A stretch of DNA of 10,440 bases from a bacterium. GTDB lineage: Bacteria > UBA9089 > CG2-30-40-21 > SBAY01. Position 1 is the stretch's first letter. Each line of letters begins with the position of its first letter. Under the pieces are notes generated by a model. That model did no database searches, was not told where the DNA came from, and saw only the letters and a program-made list of their open reading frames with translations. Below, in pieces: positions 1 to 5,769 of this stretch. The stretch spans positions 1 to 10,440 of the forward strand of contig JBFLYA010000133.1 of assembly GCA_040757115.1 (NCBI GenBank), in the 5' to 3' direction. The position numbers were made by a program, and so were the translations under genes.

Positions 1-30
1 AGTTGAGAAGATTTTCACATCCTTAATCCC

Positions 31-43
31 CCGCCAGCGGCGG
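31..43. repeat. GC-rich palindrome CCGCC-AGC-GGCGG
   Basis: A 5-bp perfect stem with a 3-base loop lies in otherwise AT-rich DNA, so it stands out in composition. It is the first of several short palindromes packed into the gene-free first 338 bases. There is no T-tract after it, so a Rho-independent terminator is not supported. It is probably a dispersed intergenic palindrome. Confidence 0.4.
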
Positions 44-87
44 AGAAGGGAGAGTACGTCTTTAACCTTAATGCGGGGAGGTTTCTC

Positions 88-127
88 TTCTAACCGCACA
101 GATCGAATAATTGTGCTGAATAGTTAC
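88..127. repeat. Intergenic repeat copy 1 (TTCTAACCGCACAG unit ending GAATAGTTAC)
   Basis: The unit begins TTCTAACCGCACAGATCG (88-105) and ends GAATAGTTAC (118-127). A second copy with the same start, differing by one base, and a similar end lies at 254-317. The end sequence is the same as the right end of the inserted element at 2421-2656 and nearly that of 1308-1518, so this is probably the right end or a decayed copy of the same family. Its left end and target duplication cannot be fixed within the window. Confidence 0.45.
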
Positions 128-142
128 ATCCATGGTTAGAAT

Positions 143-161
143 TCAACCCTTTCAGGGTTGA
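143..161. repeat. REP-like hairpin TCAACCCT-TTC-AGGGTTGA
   Basis: A perfect 8-bp stem with loop TTC. A sister hairpin with the same stem length and loop is at 218-236. The two differ by a paired C-G to A-T change, so base pairing is kept while sequence changes. That points to a structure under selection or copied as a palindromic repeat, as in REP-type elements. Confidence 0.6.
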
Positions 162-187
162 GTAGTAAGCAGGAGTTTTTCTTCGCT

Positions 188-206
188 CCGTAGATTTTAT
201 CTACGG
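188..206. repeat. Hairpin CCGTAGAT-TTT-ATCTACGG
   Basis: A perfect 8-bp stem with loop TTT, set between the two TCAA..TTGA hairpins (143-161 and 218-236). The three together look like one compound palindromic repeat of about 95 bp. No gene lies beside it and no T-run follows, so a terminator is unlikely. Confidence 0.55.
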
Positions 207-217
207 TTATGTAAAAG

Positions 218-236
218 TCAAACCTTTCAGGTTTGA
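218..236. repeat. REP-like hairpin TCAAACCT-TTC-AGGTTTGA
   Basis: A perfect 8-bp stem with loop TTC, matching the hairpin at 143-161 except for one compensatory base-pair change. It is in the same orientation as its sister copy. Confidence 0.6.
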
Positions 237-253
237 GGAAATTTGCTTGTAAT

Positions 254-317
254 TTCTAACCGCACAGGTCGTAAAGTTTTGAATAATAACTGCTATAATC
301 AGTGGCTGAACAATTAC
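254..317. repeat. Intergenic repeat copy 2 (TTCTAACCGCACAG unit ending GAACAATTAC)
   Basis: It begins TTCTAACCGCACAGGTCG (254-271), one base different from 88-105, and ends GGCTGAACAATTAC (304-317). That end closely matches GGCTGAATAATTAC at the right end of the element at 1308-1518. The bases just before 254 (GTAAT at 249-253) resemble the GTAAC start of that family. I found no matching direct repeats flanking it, so its limits are uncertain. Confidence 0.45.
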
Positions 318-338
318 TACCCTTTGCACCCCTGCGAG

Positions 339-367
339 TTGACAAAACCCCAGGTTTGTGATACACT
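339..367 (+). promoter_or_regulatory. Sigma-70-type promoter for the permease genes
   Basis: A perfect -35 box TTGACA (339-344), a 17-base spacer and a -10 box TACACT (362-367) precede the permease start at 377. The expected transcription start is near 374, which would make the mRNA almost leaderless. An imperfect dyad, ACAAAACC (342-349) and GGTTTGT (353-359), fills the spacer and could be an operator, though that is inference only. Confidence 0.6.
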
Positions 368-376
368 TATCGGGAA

Positions 377-1303
377 ATGATAATTTACATTATTAAACGA
401 TTATTACTAACCATTCCTGTTTTATTCGGGATAGCGACGATTACTTTTATCCTGATTTATGTTATCCCCGGCGACCCTACTTCAGGTATAGTTGGAGAAA
501 GGGTCAATGCCCAAACCCTTCAACAGATACGGGAAGAAATGGGACTTGATAAACCATTCCATATTCAATATTTCTGTTATCTGAATAGAGTCATCCATGG
601 TAATTTAGGTCGGTCTTTTTCAACTAAACAGGAAGTTACACAAACAATCATTGAGAAATTCCCAAATACCTTAAAATTGGCAATATCGGCGATGGTTATT
701 GCTATCTTATTGGGTCTCCCAATGGGAATTTTTGCGGCGGTTACCAGAAATTCCATCTGGGATAGATTAACTATGGTTTCAGCCGTATTGGGTATTTCTA
801 CGCCGGTATTCTGGTTTGGACTACTTCTTATTTTTATCTTTTCGATTAAACTTGGCTGGCTACCAGCCTCAGGAATGGGTGATGGAGATATTCTTTATCT
901 TATTTTACCCGCGACTACTCTGGGATTACGCTCGGTGGCTTTAATTGCCCGAATTACAAGGACATCAATATTAGAAATATTAGGAGAAGATTATATTAGA
1001 ACCGCAAGGGCAAAAGGATTAAAAGAAAGTGTGGTCATATTTAAACATACCTTAAAAAATAGCCTTATCCCGATTGTGACAATTATTGGATTAGACTTTG
1101 GAAGTTATCTTAATGGTTCAGTTCTGACAGAAACAGTATTTGGCTGGCCAGGACTTGGCAGATATGCGGTTGAAGGAATTATAAAAAGGGACATACCAGT
1201 AGTGATGGGTGTTGTGCTGTTTGGGGCTTTTGTCTTTGTTATCGTTAATTTAATCGTAGATATTTTATATCATTTTCTAAATCCAAAAATCAGGGTAAAA
1301 TGA
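377..1303 (+). CDS. Peptide/nickel ABC transporter permease, DppB/OppB family
   Basis: One of the two inner-membrane permease subunits of a Dpp/Opp-type importer for peptides or nickel chelates. The 308-aa length is normal for DppB-like proteins. The first helix (about residues 9-30) is followed by the typical PGDP at 31-34. The ATPase-docking EAA loop is at about 203-235 (EDYIRTARAKGL then IP), and the family signature TETVFGWPGLGRYA is at 251-264. The N-terminus MIIYIIKRLLLTIP matches the usual family start, supporting 377. There is little Shine-Dalgarno sequence (GGGA just before ATG), and the promoter at 339-367 places the transcript start only a few bases upstream. The stop overlaps an ATGA that is also part of the target duplication of the element that follows. 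No binding protein or ATPase gene is next to it, so substrate is unknown. Confidence 0.95.
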   Translation: MIIYIIKRLLLTIPVLFGIATITFILIYVIPGDPTSGIVGERVNAQTLQQIREEMGLDKPFHIQYFCYLNRVIHGNLGRSFSTKQEVTQTIIEKFPNTLKLAISAMVIAILLGLPMGIFAAVTRNSIWDRLTMVSAVLGISTPVFWFGLLLIFIFSIKLGWLPASGMGDGDILYLILPATTLGLRSVALIARITRTSILEILGEDYIRTARAKGLKESVVIFKHTLKNSLIPIVTIIGLDFGSYLNGSVLTETVFGWPGLGRYAVEGIIKRDIPVVMGVVLFGAFVFVIVNLIVDILYHFLNPKIRVK

Positions 1304-1307
1304 AAAG

Positions 1308-1518
1308 GTAACTATTCACCGCAGAGGCACAGAGGACGCAGAGAAGATGAATATAAATGAATTAATCTGTAGACAAATAAATTCCAATGTAGAATTTGGA
1401 ATTTAGGATTTCAAAGTATGTGCTAAAACATAGAATGAGAAGAATGGTTTTAGGTTTAGAAGAGTAAAGATTACTCTCTGCCTTTCTGTGGTGAAATATA
1501 ATAAGGCTGAATAATTAC
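1308..1518. mobile_element. Non-autonomous element (MITE-like), family 1 copy A, inside the permease operon
   Basis: A 211-bp insert with ends GTAACTATTC (1308-1317) and GAATAATTAC (1509-1518), inverted repeats matching at 9 of 10 bases. Inner left sequence ACCGCAGAGGCACAGAGG is mirrored in degenerate form at 1476-1495. It is flanked by an exact 8-bp direct repeat ATGAAAAG (1300-1307 and 1519-1526), the mark of transposition. It encodes nothing. IS66-family elements are known to have GTAA ends and 8-bp duplications, so an IS66-type transposase is a plausible mobiliser (inference). The insertion separates two genes that previously overlapped. Confidence 0.8.
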
Positions 1519-2343
1519 ATGAAAAGATTATATAAAAACAAGACAACTTTAATAGGACTAATTATAATCACTGTTTTCATTATTCTTGCTATTTGTGCAC
1601 CGATAATTGCTCCGTATTCCCCTTATGAAATTAACCTGGAACAAAGGCTGAAATCTCCAGATTGTCAACATCTTTGTGGCACAGATAATCTTGGACGAGA
1701 TATATTCTCGCGGATTTTATATGGTGCCCGAATTTCATTAACCGTGGGCACGATAGCGACTTTTTTAGCCATGTTTATTGGTTTTGTCTTTGGAGGTATC
1801 GGAGGTTATGTCGGTGGTAAGATAGATAAATTGATTATTGCCTTAACAGACATTATGTTAGCCTTTCCTGGGTTACTTCTGGCAATTGGAGTTTCGGTCG
1901 CAGTTGGACCAGGTTTAATTACTCTTTATATTGCTTTAGCTACCGTTGGTTGGGCAGAATTTGCCAGATTAATCAGAGGAATAATTTTATCTCTTAAAGA
2001 ACAGGATTATATCGAGGCGGCAAGAGTCATTGGCGCCTCTGATGTCCGGATAATTTTAAGACATATCCTGCCAAATATCTTTCCGATAATTATCGTTGTC
2101 GCTACTTTAAGGATTGGTGGATATATTTTAAGTGAGGCATCTTTAAGTTTTCTTGGTTTAGGTGCACAACCACCGACTCCAAGTTGGGGTTCAATCGTCA
2201 GCATTGGAAGTAATTTTATCCTTACCGCACCCTGGTTTTCCATTTTCCCTGGACTGGCTATTGCAACAGTAGTGATTGGTTTCAATCTATCAGGAGACGG
2301 ACTAAGAGACATTCTTGACCCAAAATTAAAGGGAAAAATTTGA
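1519..2343 (+). CDS. Peptide/nickel ABC transporter permease, DppC/OppC family
   Basis: Partner permease of the upstream gene, together forming the membrane channel of a Dpp/Opp importer. The 274-aa length is typical. A first helix at about 11-31 is followed by the family motif GTDNLGRDIFSRILYGAR at 54-71. The EAA loop is at about 161-186 (EQDYIEAARVIGAS, then ILPN), and the C-terminal signature SFLGLGAQPPTPSWG at 210-224. The start codon lies in the right copy of the duplication ATGAAAAG left by the inserted element. Without that element the upstream stop and this start would overlap as ATGA, with AGGG (1292-1295) as ribosome site. Now that site is over 200 bases away and only a weak AAGG (1503-1506) precedes the start, so translational coupling has been lost. 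No ATPase genes follow within the window. Confidence 0.95.
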   Translation: MKRLYKNKTTLIGLIIITVFIILAICAPIIAPYSPYEINLEQRLKSPDCQHLCGTDNLGRDIFSRILYGARISLTVGTIATFLAMFIGFVFGGIGGYVGGKIDKLIIALTDIMLAFPGLLLAIGVSVAVGPGLITLYIALATVGWAEFARLIRGIILSLKEQDYIEAARVIGASDVRIILRHILPNIFPIIIVVATLRIGGYILSEASLSFLGLGAQPPTPSWGSIVSIGSNFILTAPWFSIFPGLAIATVVIGFNLSGDGLRDILDPKLKGKI

Positions 2344-2361
2344 TAACTTTAAATATTTTTG

Positions 2362-2390
2362 TTGAAATTTATTCATTTTTAATGTATACT
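2362..2390 (+). promoter_or_regulatory. Sigma-70-type promoter upstream of the Trm112-like gene
   Basis: TTGAAA (2362-2367), a 17-base spacer and TATACT (2385-2390). The predicted transcript start is near 2397. The leader to the Trm112-like gene is now about 325 bases because a 236-bp element plus its duplication sits in it. Before insertion it would have been about 80 bases. Confidence 0.55.
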
Positions 2391-2420
2391 TATGTCGGGT
2401 TTCACGAAATTAAAAGTAAG

Positions 2421-2656
2421 GTAACCGTTCACCGCAGAGACGCAAGAGTTCGCAGAGAGGAAAATATCTTTTTTTTTCGTGTTTTTCGCGTTTTTCGGTG
2501 TTTAAAAAGGCTTAAAAACAGTTAGTCGAAAGTCCGTATTAAAAGATTAATAAACAACAAAAGACCCGCAATGCACAAAAAAAGGAAATTTCTGTTTCTG
2601 GTGAATAGATTTTAATTTTTTCTCTGCGTCTCTGTGTCTCTGCGGTGAATAGTTAC
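2421..2656. mobile_element. Non-autonomous element (MITE-like), family 1 copy B
   Basis: A 236-bp insert with long inverted ends: GTAACCGTTCACCGCAGAGA on the left, and on the right the complement of GTAACTATTCACCGCAGAGA. It is flanked by an exact 8-bp direct repeat AAAGTAAG (2413-2420 and 2657-2664). Ends and duplication length match the copy at 1308-1518, so they are one family, but the interiors differ. There is no coding capacity. Together with the promoter and hairpin around it, this accounts for the gene-free stretch 2344-2722. Confidence 0.8.
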
Positions 2657-2676
2657 AAAGTAAGTAATCGGTTAAA

Positions 2677-2706
2677 TGGTAACTAATTATCATTCACCAG
2701 TTACCA
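2677..2706. repeat. Hairpin TGGTAACT...AGTTACCA before the Trm112-like gene
   Basis: A perfect 8-bp stem (2677-2684 with 2699-2706) and a 14-base loop, ending 7 bases before the ribosome site of the next gene. The loop contains ATTCACC, so the whole looks like a short relative of the GTAACTATTCACC element ends. It could affect leader folding, but no regulatory role is shown. Confidence 0.4.
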
Positions 2707-2722
2707 AACTGTTGGAGGTAAA

Positions 2723-2881
2723 ATGATGGATAAAGAATTATTAGATATTTTAGCCTGCCCCGTATGTAAAGGTGATATTACTTATGATGAGGTAAATCAG
2801 AAGTTAATCTGTAATGCCTGTGGACGCAAATACCCAATACGAGATGGAATTCCAGTGATGTTAGAGGAAGAGGCAGAATAG
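2723..2881 (+). CDS. Trm112-family (YcaR-like) small zinc-ribbon protein
   Basis: A 52-aa protein with two zinc knuckles: CPVC at residues 12-15 and CNAC at 30-33. The N-terminus [16 protein letters not shown] and the later [12 protein letters not shown] are both hallmarks of Trm112/YcaR proteins. In eukaryotes and archaea Trm112 activates methyltransferases. The bacterial proteins are assumed to act as similar small partners, but their clients are mostly unknown. A strong ribosome site GGAGG (2714-2718) precedes two adjacent ATGs at 2723 and 2726. The first gives the usual extra residue before DKELL, the second has better spacing, so the start may be either. The gene is too short for most ORF callers. 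It lies downstream of its own promoter and a leader broken by an inserted element, and upstream of accD. Confidence 0.85.
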   Translation: MMDKELLDILACPVCKGDITYDEVNQKLICNACGRKYPIRDGIPVMLEEEAE

Positions 2882-2885
2882 AGAA

Positions 2886-2953
2886 AGGTTGAGATTAAGG
2901 TTAAGTGGAAAAAGTCAAAGGTTCAGCAGTAACTAATCACTTTTCCTCAACCT
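2886..2953. repeat. Imperfect long hairpin after the Trm112-like gene
   Basis: AGGTTGAG (2886-2893) pairs with CTCAACCT (2946-2953). Further in, GGAAAAAGT pairs with ACTTTTCC with one bulged base. It begins 5 bases after the stop codon, where a terminator might be, but no T-tract follows. The right arm overlaps the target duplication of the element at 2959-3324. Confidence 0.35.
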
Positions 2954-2958
2954 CAAAA

Positions 2959-3324
2959 GGGTTCTGCAAGGAGGAGATAACTAAGAGTTAGACCTGAAAT
3001 TAAATCAAATATCAAATATTAAAATGCAAAATTACAAATCAAATTTCAAAAAGGAAGGAGCATGGTTTCTCAAAGAGTTGGAGGAATTTGGTAATATCTT
3101 TGCTTCAAGTATTTTAACGCTGAAATGTAGTAGATAGTTGATAGTTTATAGTTTATAGTTGAAGGACTATACACTATAAACTATACACTATACACTATAA
3201 ACTATACACTATAAACCCTAAACTATAAACGAGTTTTGCATTTTGATCTTTGGAGGAAATTGATAAGAATAAAGGTTTTAAATACCCGCTTAAAAATACA
3301 GTTTCCTGGTTTTGCAGAACTCTA
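2959..3324. mobile_element. Non-autonomous element (MITE-like), family 2 copy A
   Basis: A 366-bp insert with ends GGGTTCTGCAA on the left and TTTTGCAGAAC plus TCTA on the right, giving a terminal inverted repeat GGTTCTGCAA. It is flanked by an exact 11-bp direct repeat CAACCTCAAAA (2948-2958 and 3325-3335). Its interior holds a 7-base-phased arm (3131-3160), a GAAGG turn and a complementary (ACTATAA/ACTATAC)n arm (3166-3230) that would fold as a long hairpin. A second copy of the same length is at 6900-7267. The right duplication stops one base before the accD ribosome site, so the insertion sits in the accD leader without damaging it. No transposase is encoded. Confidence 0.8.
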
Positions 3325-3350
3325 CAACCTCAAAATAAAGGAGACATAAA

Positions 3351-4193
3351 ATGGCCTGGTTTAGAAAACCTAAATATACCACTATTCCGGTTATACGGAA
3401 AAAAGCCGAAGTTCCTGAGGGATTATGGATAAAGTGTAAAGAATGTGGTGAGATGATTTATAAAAAAGATTGGGAAAGTAATTTTAAGGTGTGCCCTGTG
3501 TGTCATTACCACTTTCGATTGAGTAGTCAGGAAAGAATAGCCATTACTTTAGATAAAGATAGTTTGGTGGAAGATGATGTTGATATTGCACCAATTGATT
3601 TTTTAAATTTTACTGATTCCAGGAGTTATAAAGACCGTTTAATTGAGTATCAACAAAAAACAAAACTTGAAGATGCTGTTGTGAGTGGCACCGGGACAAT
3701 AAGTGGGTATAAAGTTGTTATTTGTATTTTAGATTTTAGTTTTATGGGTGGAAGTATGGGGTCAGTTGTGGGAGAGAAGATTACCCGAGCAATTGAAAAG
3801 GCTATCTCAATGAGACTGCCTTTAATTATTATCTCAAGTTCAGGTGGGGCAAGGATGCAAGAAGGGATAATGTCTTTAATGCAAATGGCTAAAACCTCAA
3901 GTGCGATTGCGAGATTAAATACCGCTGGGGGACTTTTTATCTCTGTTCTTACTGACCCGACTACTGGCGGAGTAACCGCAAGTTTTGCCTCACTTGGTGA
4001 TATTATCATTGCCGAGTCAAATGCCCTAATAGGGTTTGCTGGACCGCGCGTGATTGAACAAACAATAAATCAACAACTGCCAAAGGAATTTCAACGGGCA
4101 GAGTTCTTGTTAGAACATGGGCTGGTAGATATGGTTGTCTCTCGTCAGGAGATGAAAAATACTATCACCCAGCTTTTAAAACTTTTGAGTTAG
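3351..4193 (+). CDS. accD: Acetyl-CoA carboxylase carboxyltransferase subunit beta
   Basis: AccD pairs with AccA to move the carboxyl group from biotin to acetyl-CoA, making malonyl-CoA for fatty-acid synthesis. At 280 aa it is near the usual 285-305. The N-terminal four-cysteine zinc ribbon is intact (C29, C32, C48, C51). The carboxyltransferase core has the glycine-rich SSSGGARMQEG at 162-172, TTGGVTASFASLGD at 204-217 and GFAGPRVIEQT at 228-238, which form the CoA and oxyanion sites. The start ATG is preceded by AAAGGAGA (3337-3344) at good spacing, and MAWFRKPKY is a typical AccD opening. An inserted element ends just upstream of this ribosome site, so transcription must read through it or start inside it. 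No accA is in the window. lnt follows after 65 bases. Confidence 0.97.
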   Translation: MAWFRKPKYTTIPVIRKKAEVPEGLWIKCKECGEMIYKKDWESNFKVCPVCHYHFRLSSQERIAITLDKDSLVEDDVDIAPIDFLNFTDSRSYKDRLIEYQQKTKLEDAVVSGTGTISGYKVVICILDFSFMGGSMGSVVGEKITRAIEKAISMRLPLIIISSSGGARMQEGIMSLMQMAKTSSAIARLNTAGGLFISVLTDPTTGGVTASFASLGDIIIAESNALIGFAGPRVIEQTINQQLPKEFQRAEFLLEHGLVDMVVSRQEMKNTITQLLKLLS

Positions 4194-4258
4194 AAAAACA
4201 GAGGGCAGATACCCTATATATCTAACTTCTGACCCCTGACTCCTGATTTTAGGATTCA

Positions 4259-5728
4259 ATGAATACCATATTTTTATCCTTTTTATCTGCCATAATTTTA
4301 ATTCTGACTCTTTTTTCATTCAACTCAGGGTTTTTAGTCTATTTTGCCTTAATTCCTTTATTAATAGGGTTAAATAGATTAGCCACGCCAAAATGGGCTT
4401 TTGGGGTAGGTTTATTCACCGGGATAATTACCTTTGCCGGGCTATTTTACTGGCTTTGCCTTTTTAAAATATGGGTATTTTTAGCGATTGTTGGCATTCT
4501 TTCACTTTTTATGGCATTATTTTGTTATTTTACTAAGGTCGTCTGGAAACGAAGTAAAAATGTTTATTTAATCATTCTCTTCCCACCATTTCTCTGGATA
4601 ACATTACAATATCTTTACAATAATTTTACTCCTCTTGGTTCATTTTGGGCGAATTTAGGTTATACCCAGATTAAATACCTACGACTTATTCAAATTATTG
4701 ATGTTACCGGAACAGATTTCATTACTTTTTTGATTATTGGGATAAATTCCGCCCTTGCTTTTTGTTTTCATTCTGATTTTCGCAGACAGGCTTTTCGCTC
4801 AGGATTGTTATTTTCAGGATGTCTAATTCTCATCTATGGTTATAGTTTCTTTTTAAATTCGGAGAAATCGAAGGAAATAAAGGTTGCTTCTATTCAGGCT
4901 AATTTCTATCAAACCTGGCAGTGGCGAAAAACACATATTGAAGAAATTCTAACTACCTATTCCAAACTCACTAAAGAGGCAAAAAAAAGATTTAATCCTG
5001 ACTTTATCCTCTGGGCTGAATATGCCATCCCCACGGATGTCATCCATCAACCTGAATATTATAAAATTATTTCTGAATTAGCCAGAGAAATAAAGACTTA
5101 TTTAGTTTTGGGAAGTTTAACTTATGAAAAAGAAAGGATGTATAATATTGTTCTTGTTTTTTCACCCGAAGGGGAATTAGTCTCAAAAGTCGGCGAATAT
5201 GATATTGTTCATCGGAAAATATTACCTGTCCCATTTGGAGAATCACAGATTTCCTCTGGCTATGATTATTCACCTTTTAAAACAAAATTTGGTAGATTAG
5301 GGGTAATTGTCTGTTATGAAGATACCTTCCCTCAAATTGTAACAAAGATGTCCAGGTTGGGCGCAGAATATCTATTTGTCTTAGCCAATGATGGTCATTT
5401 TAGAAATACTATTGAACCCAGATTACATGCGATGATGAGCACCTTCCGTGCCATCGAAACAAAACGCTTTATCGTTAGAGTGGCTAATACTGGCATTACC
5501 ACTACCATCGACCCTTATGGCAGATGTGTTGAAGGCATTATTTACTACCCGGATAAAGATATGGCATTTAAAGATATAGAAACAACAAAAAATACTCAAC
5601 AAATATTCTTGACTAAGATTAATCCATTGTCTAAATTGACCTTTTTTTCACGCTGTCAGGGGATATTCACCCTTCTTTCGTTAGTCATAACTATCGGAAT
5701 GCTTTTATTAGTAGTCAGCAGACAATAA
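4259..5728 (+). CDS. lnt: Apolipoprotein N-acyltransferase
   Basis: Lnt adds the third acyl chain to the N-terminal cysteine of lipoproteins at the outer face of the inner membrane, allowing sorting to the outer membrane. The 489-aa protein has a multi-helix membrane half (about residues 1-200) and a nitrilase-fold domain (about 205-440), then a last helix near 467-486. The catalytic triad is visible: Glu254 in LWAEYAIP, Lys320 in VHRKILPVPFGE and Cys352 in VIVCYED. Family motifs ANDGHF and RAIETKR also match. Only a modest AGGA (4251-4254) precedes the start. The 65-base gap after accD has no terminator, and the next gene follows after 41 bases, so the three are probably one transcript. Its presence indicates a diderm cell. 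Confidence 0.95.
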   Translation: MNTIFLSFLSAIILILTLFSFNSGFLVYFALIPLLIGLNRLATPKWAFGVGLFTGIITFAGLFYWLCLFKIWVFLAIVGILSLFMALFCYFTKVVWKRSKNVYLIILFPPFLWITLQYLYNNFTPLGSFWANLGYTQIKYLRLIQIIDVTGTDFITFLIIGINSALAFCFHSDFRRQAFRSGLLFSGCLILIYGYSFFLNSEKSKEIKVASIQANFYQTWQWRKTHIEEILTTYSKLTKEAKKRFNPDFILWAEYAIPTDVIHQPEYYKIISELAREIKTYLVLGSLTYEKERMYNIVLVFSPEGELVSKVGEYDIVHRKILPVPFGESQISSGYDYSPFKTKFGRLGVIVCYEDTFPQIVTKMSRLGAEYLFVLANDGHFRNTIEPRLHAMMSTFRAIETKRFIVRVANTGITTTIDPYGRCVEGIIYYPDKDMAFKDIETTKNTQQIFLTKINPLSKLTFFSRCQGIFTLLSLVITIGMLLLVVSRQ

Positions 5729-5769
5729 CCGATTAAGTAAGATACTGTTCACTTTTAAAGAGGTCCAGC

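Noticed and set aside
2340-2525. 61-aa reading frame after the second permease gene
   Set aside because: It starts with TTG inside the end of the permease gene, has no ribosome site and runs into the inverted-end element; the product has no recognisable pattern.
3131-3230. Tandem repeats that might be a CRISPR array
   Set aside because: Units are 7 bases with no spacers, and the two arms are complementary; it is the hairpin interior of a small mobile element.
3260-3288. Promoter inside the 366-bp element driving accD (TTGATA, 17 bases, TACCCG)
   Set aside because: The -10 box is poor and in the other copy it reads TACCTG; not enough to call a promoter.
3250-3432. 60-aa reading frame overlapping the accD start
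   Set aside because: It lies mostly in the 366-bp element and reads accD in the wrong frame; accD itself is unmistakable and has its own ribosome site.
4194-4258. Terminator between accD and lnt
   Set aside because: No stable stem with a T-tract was found; the CTGACCCCTGACTCCTGA stretch is a direct repeat, not a hairpin.
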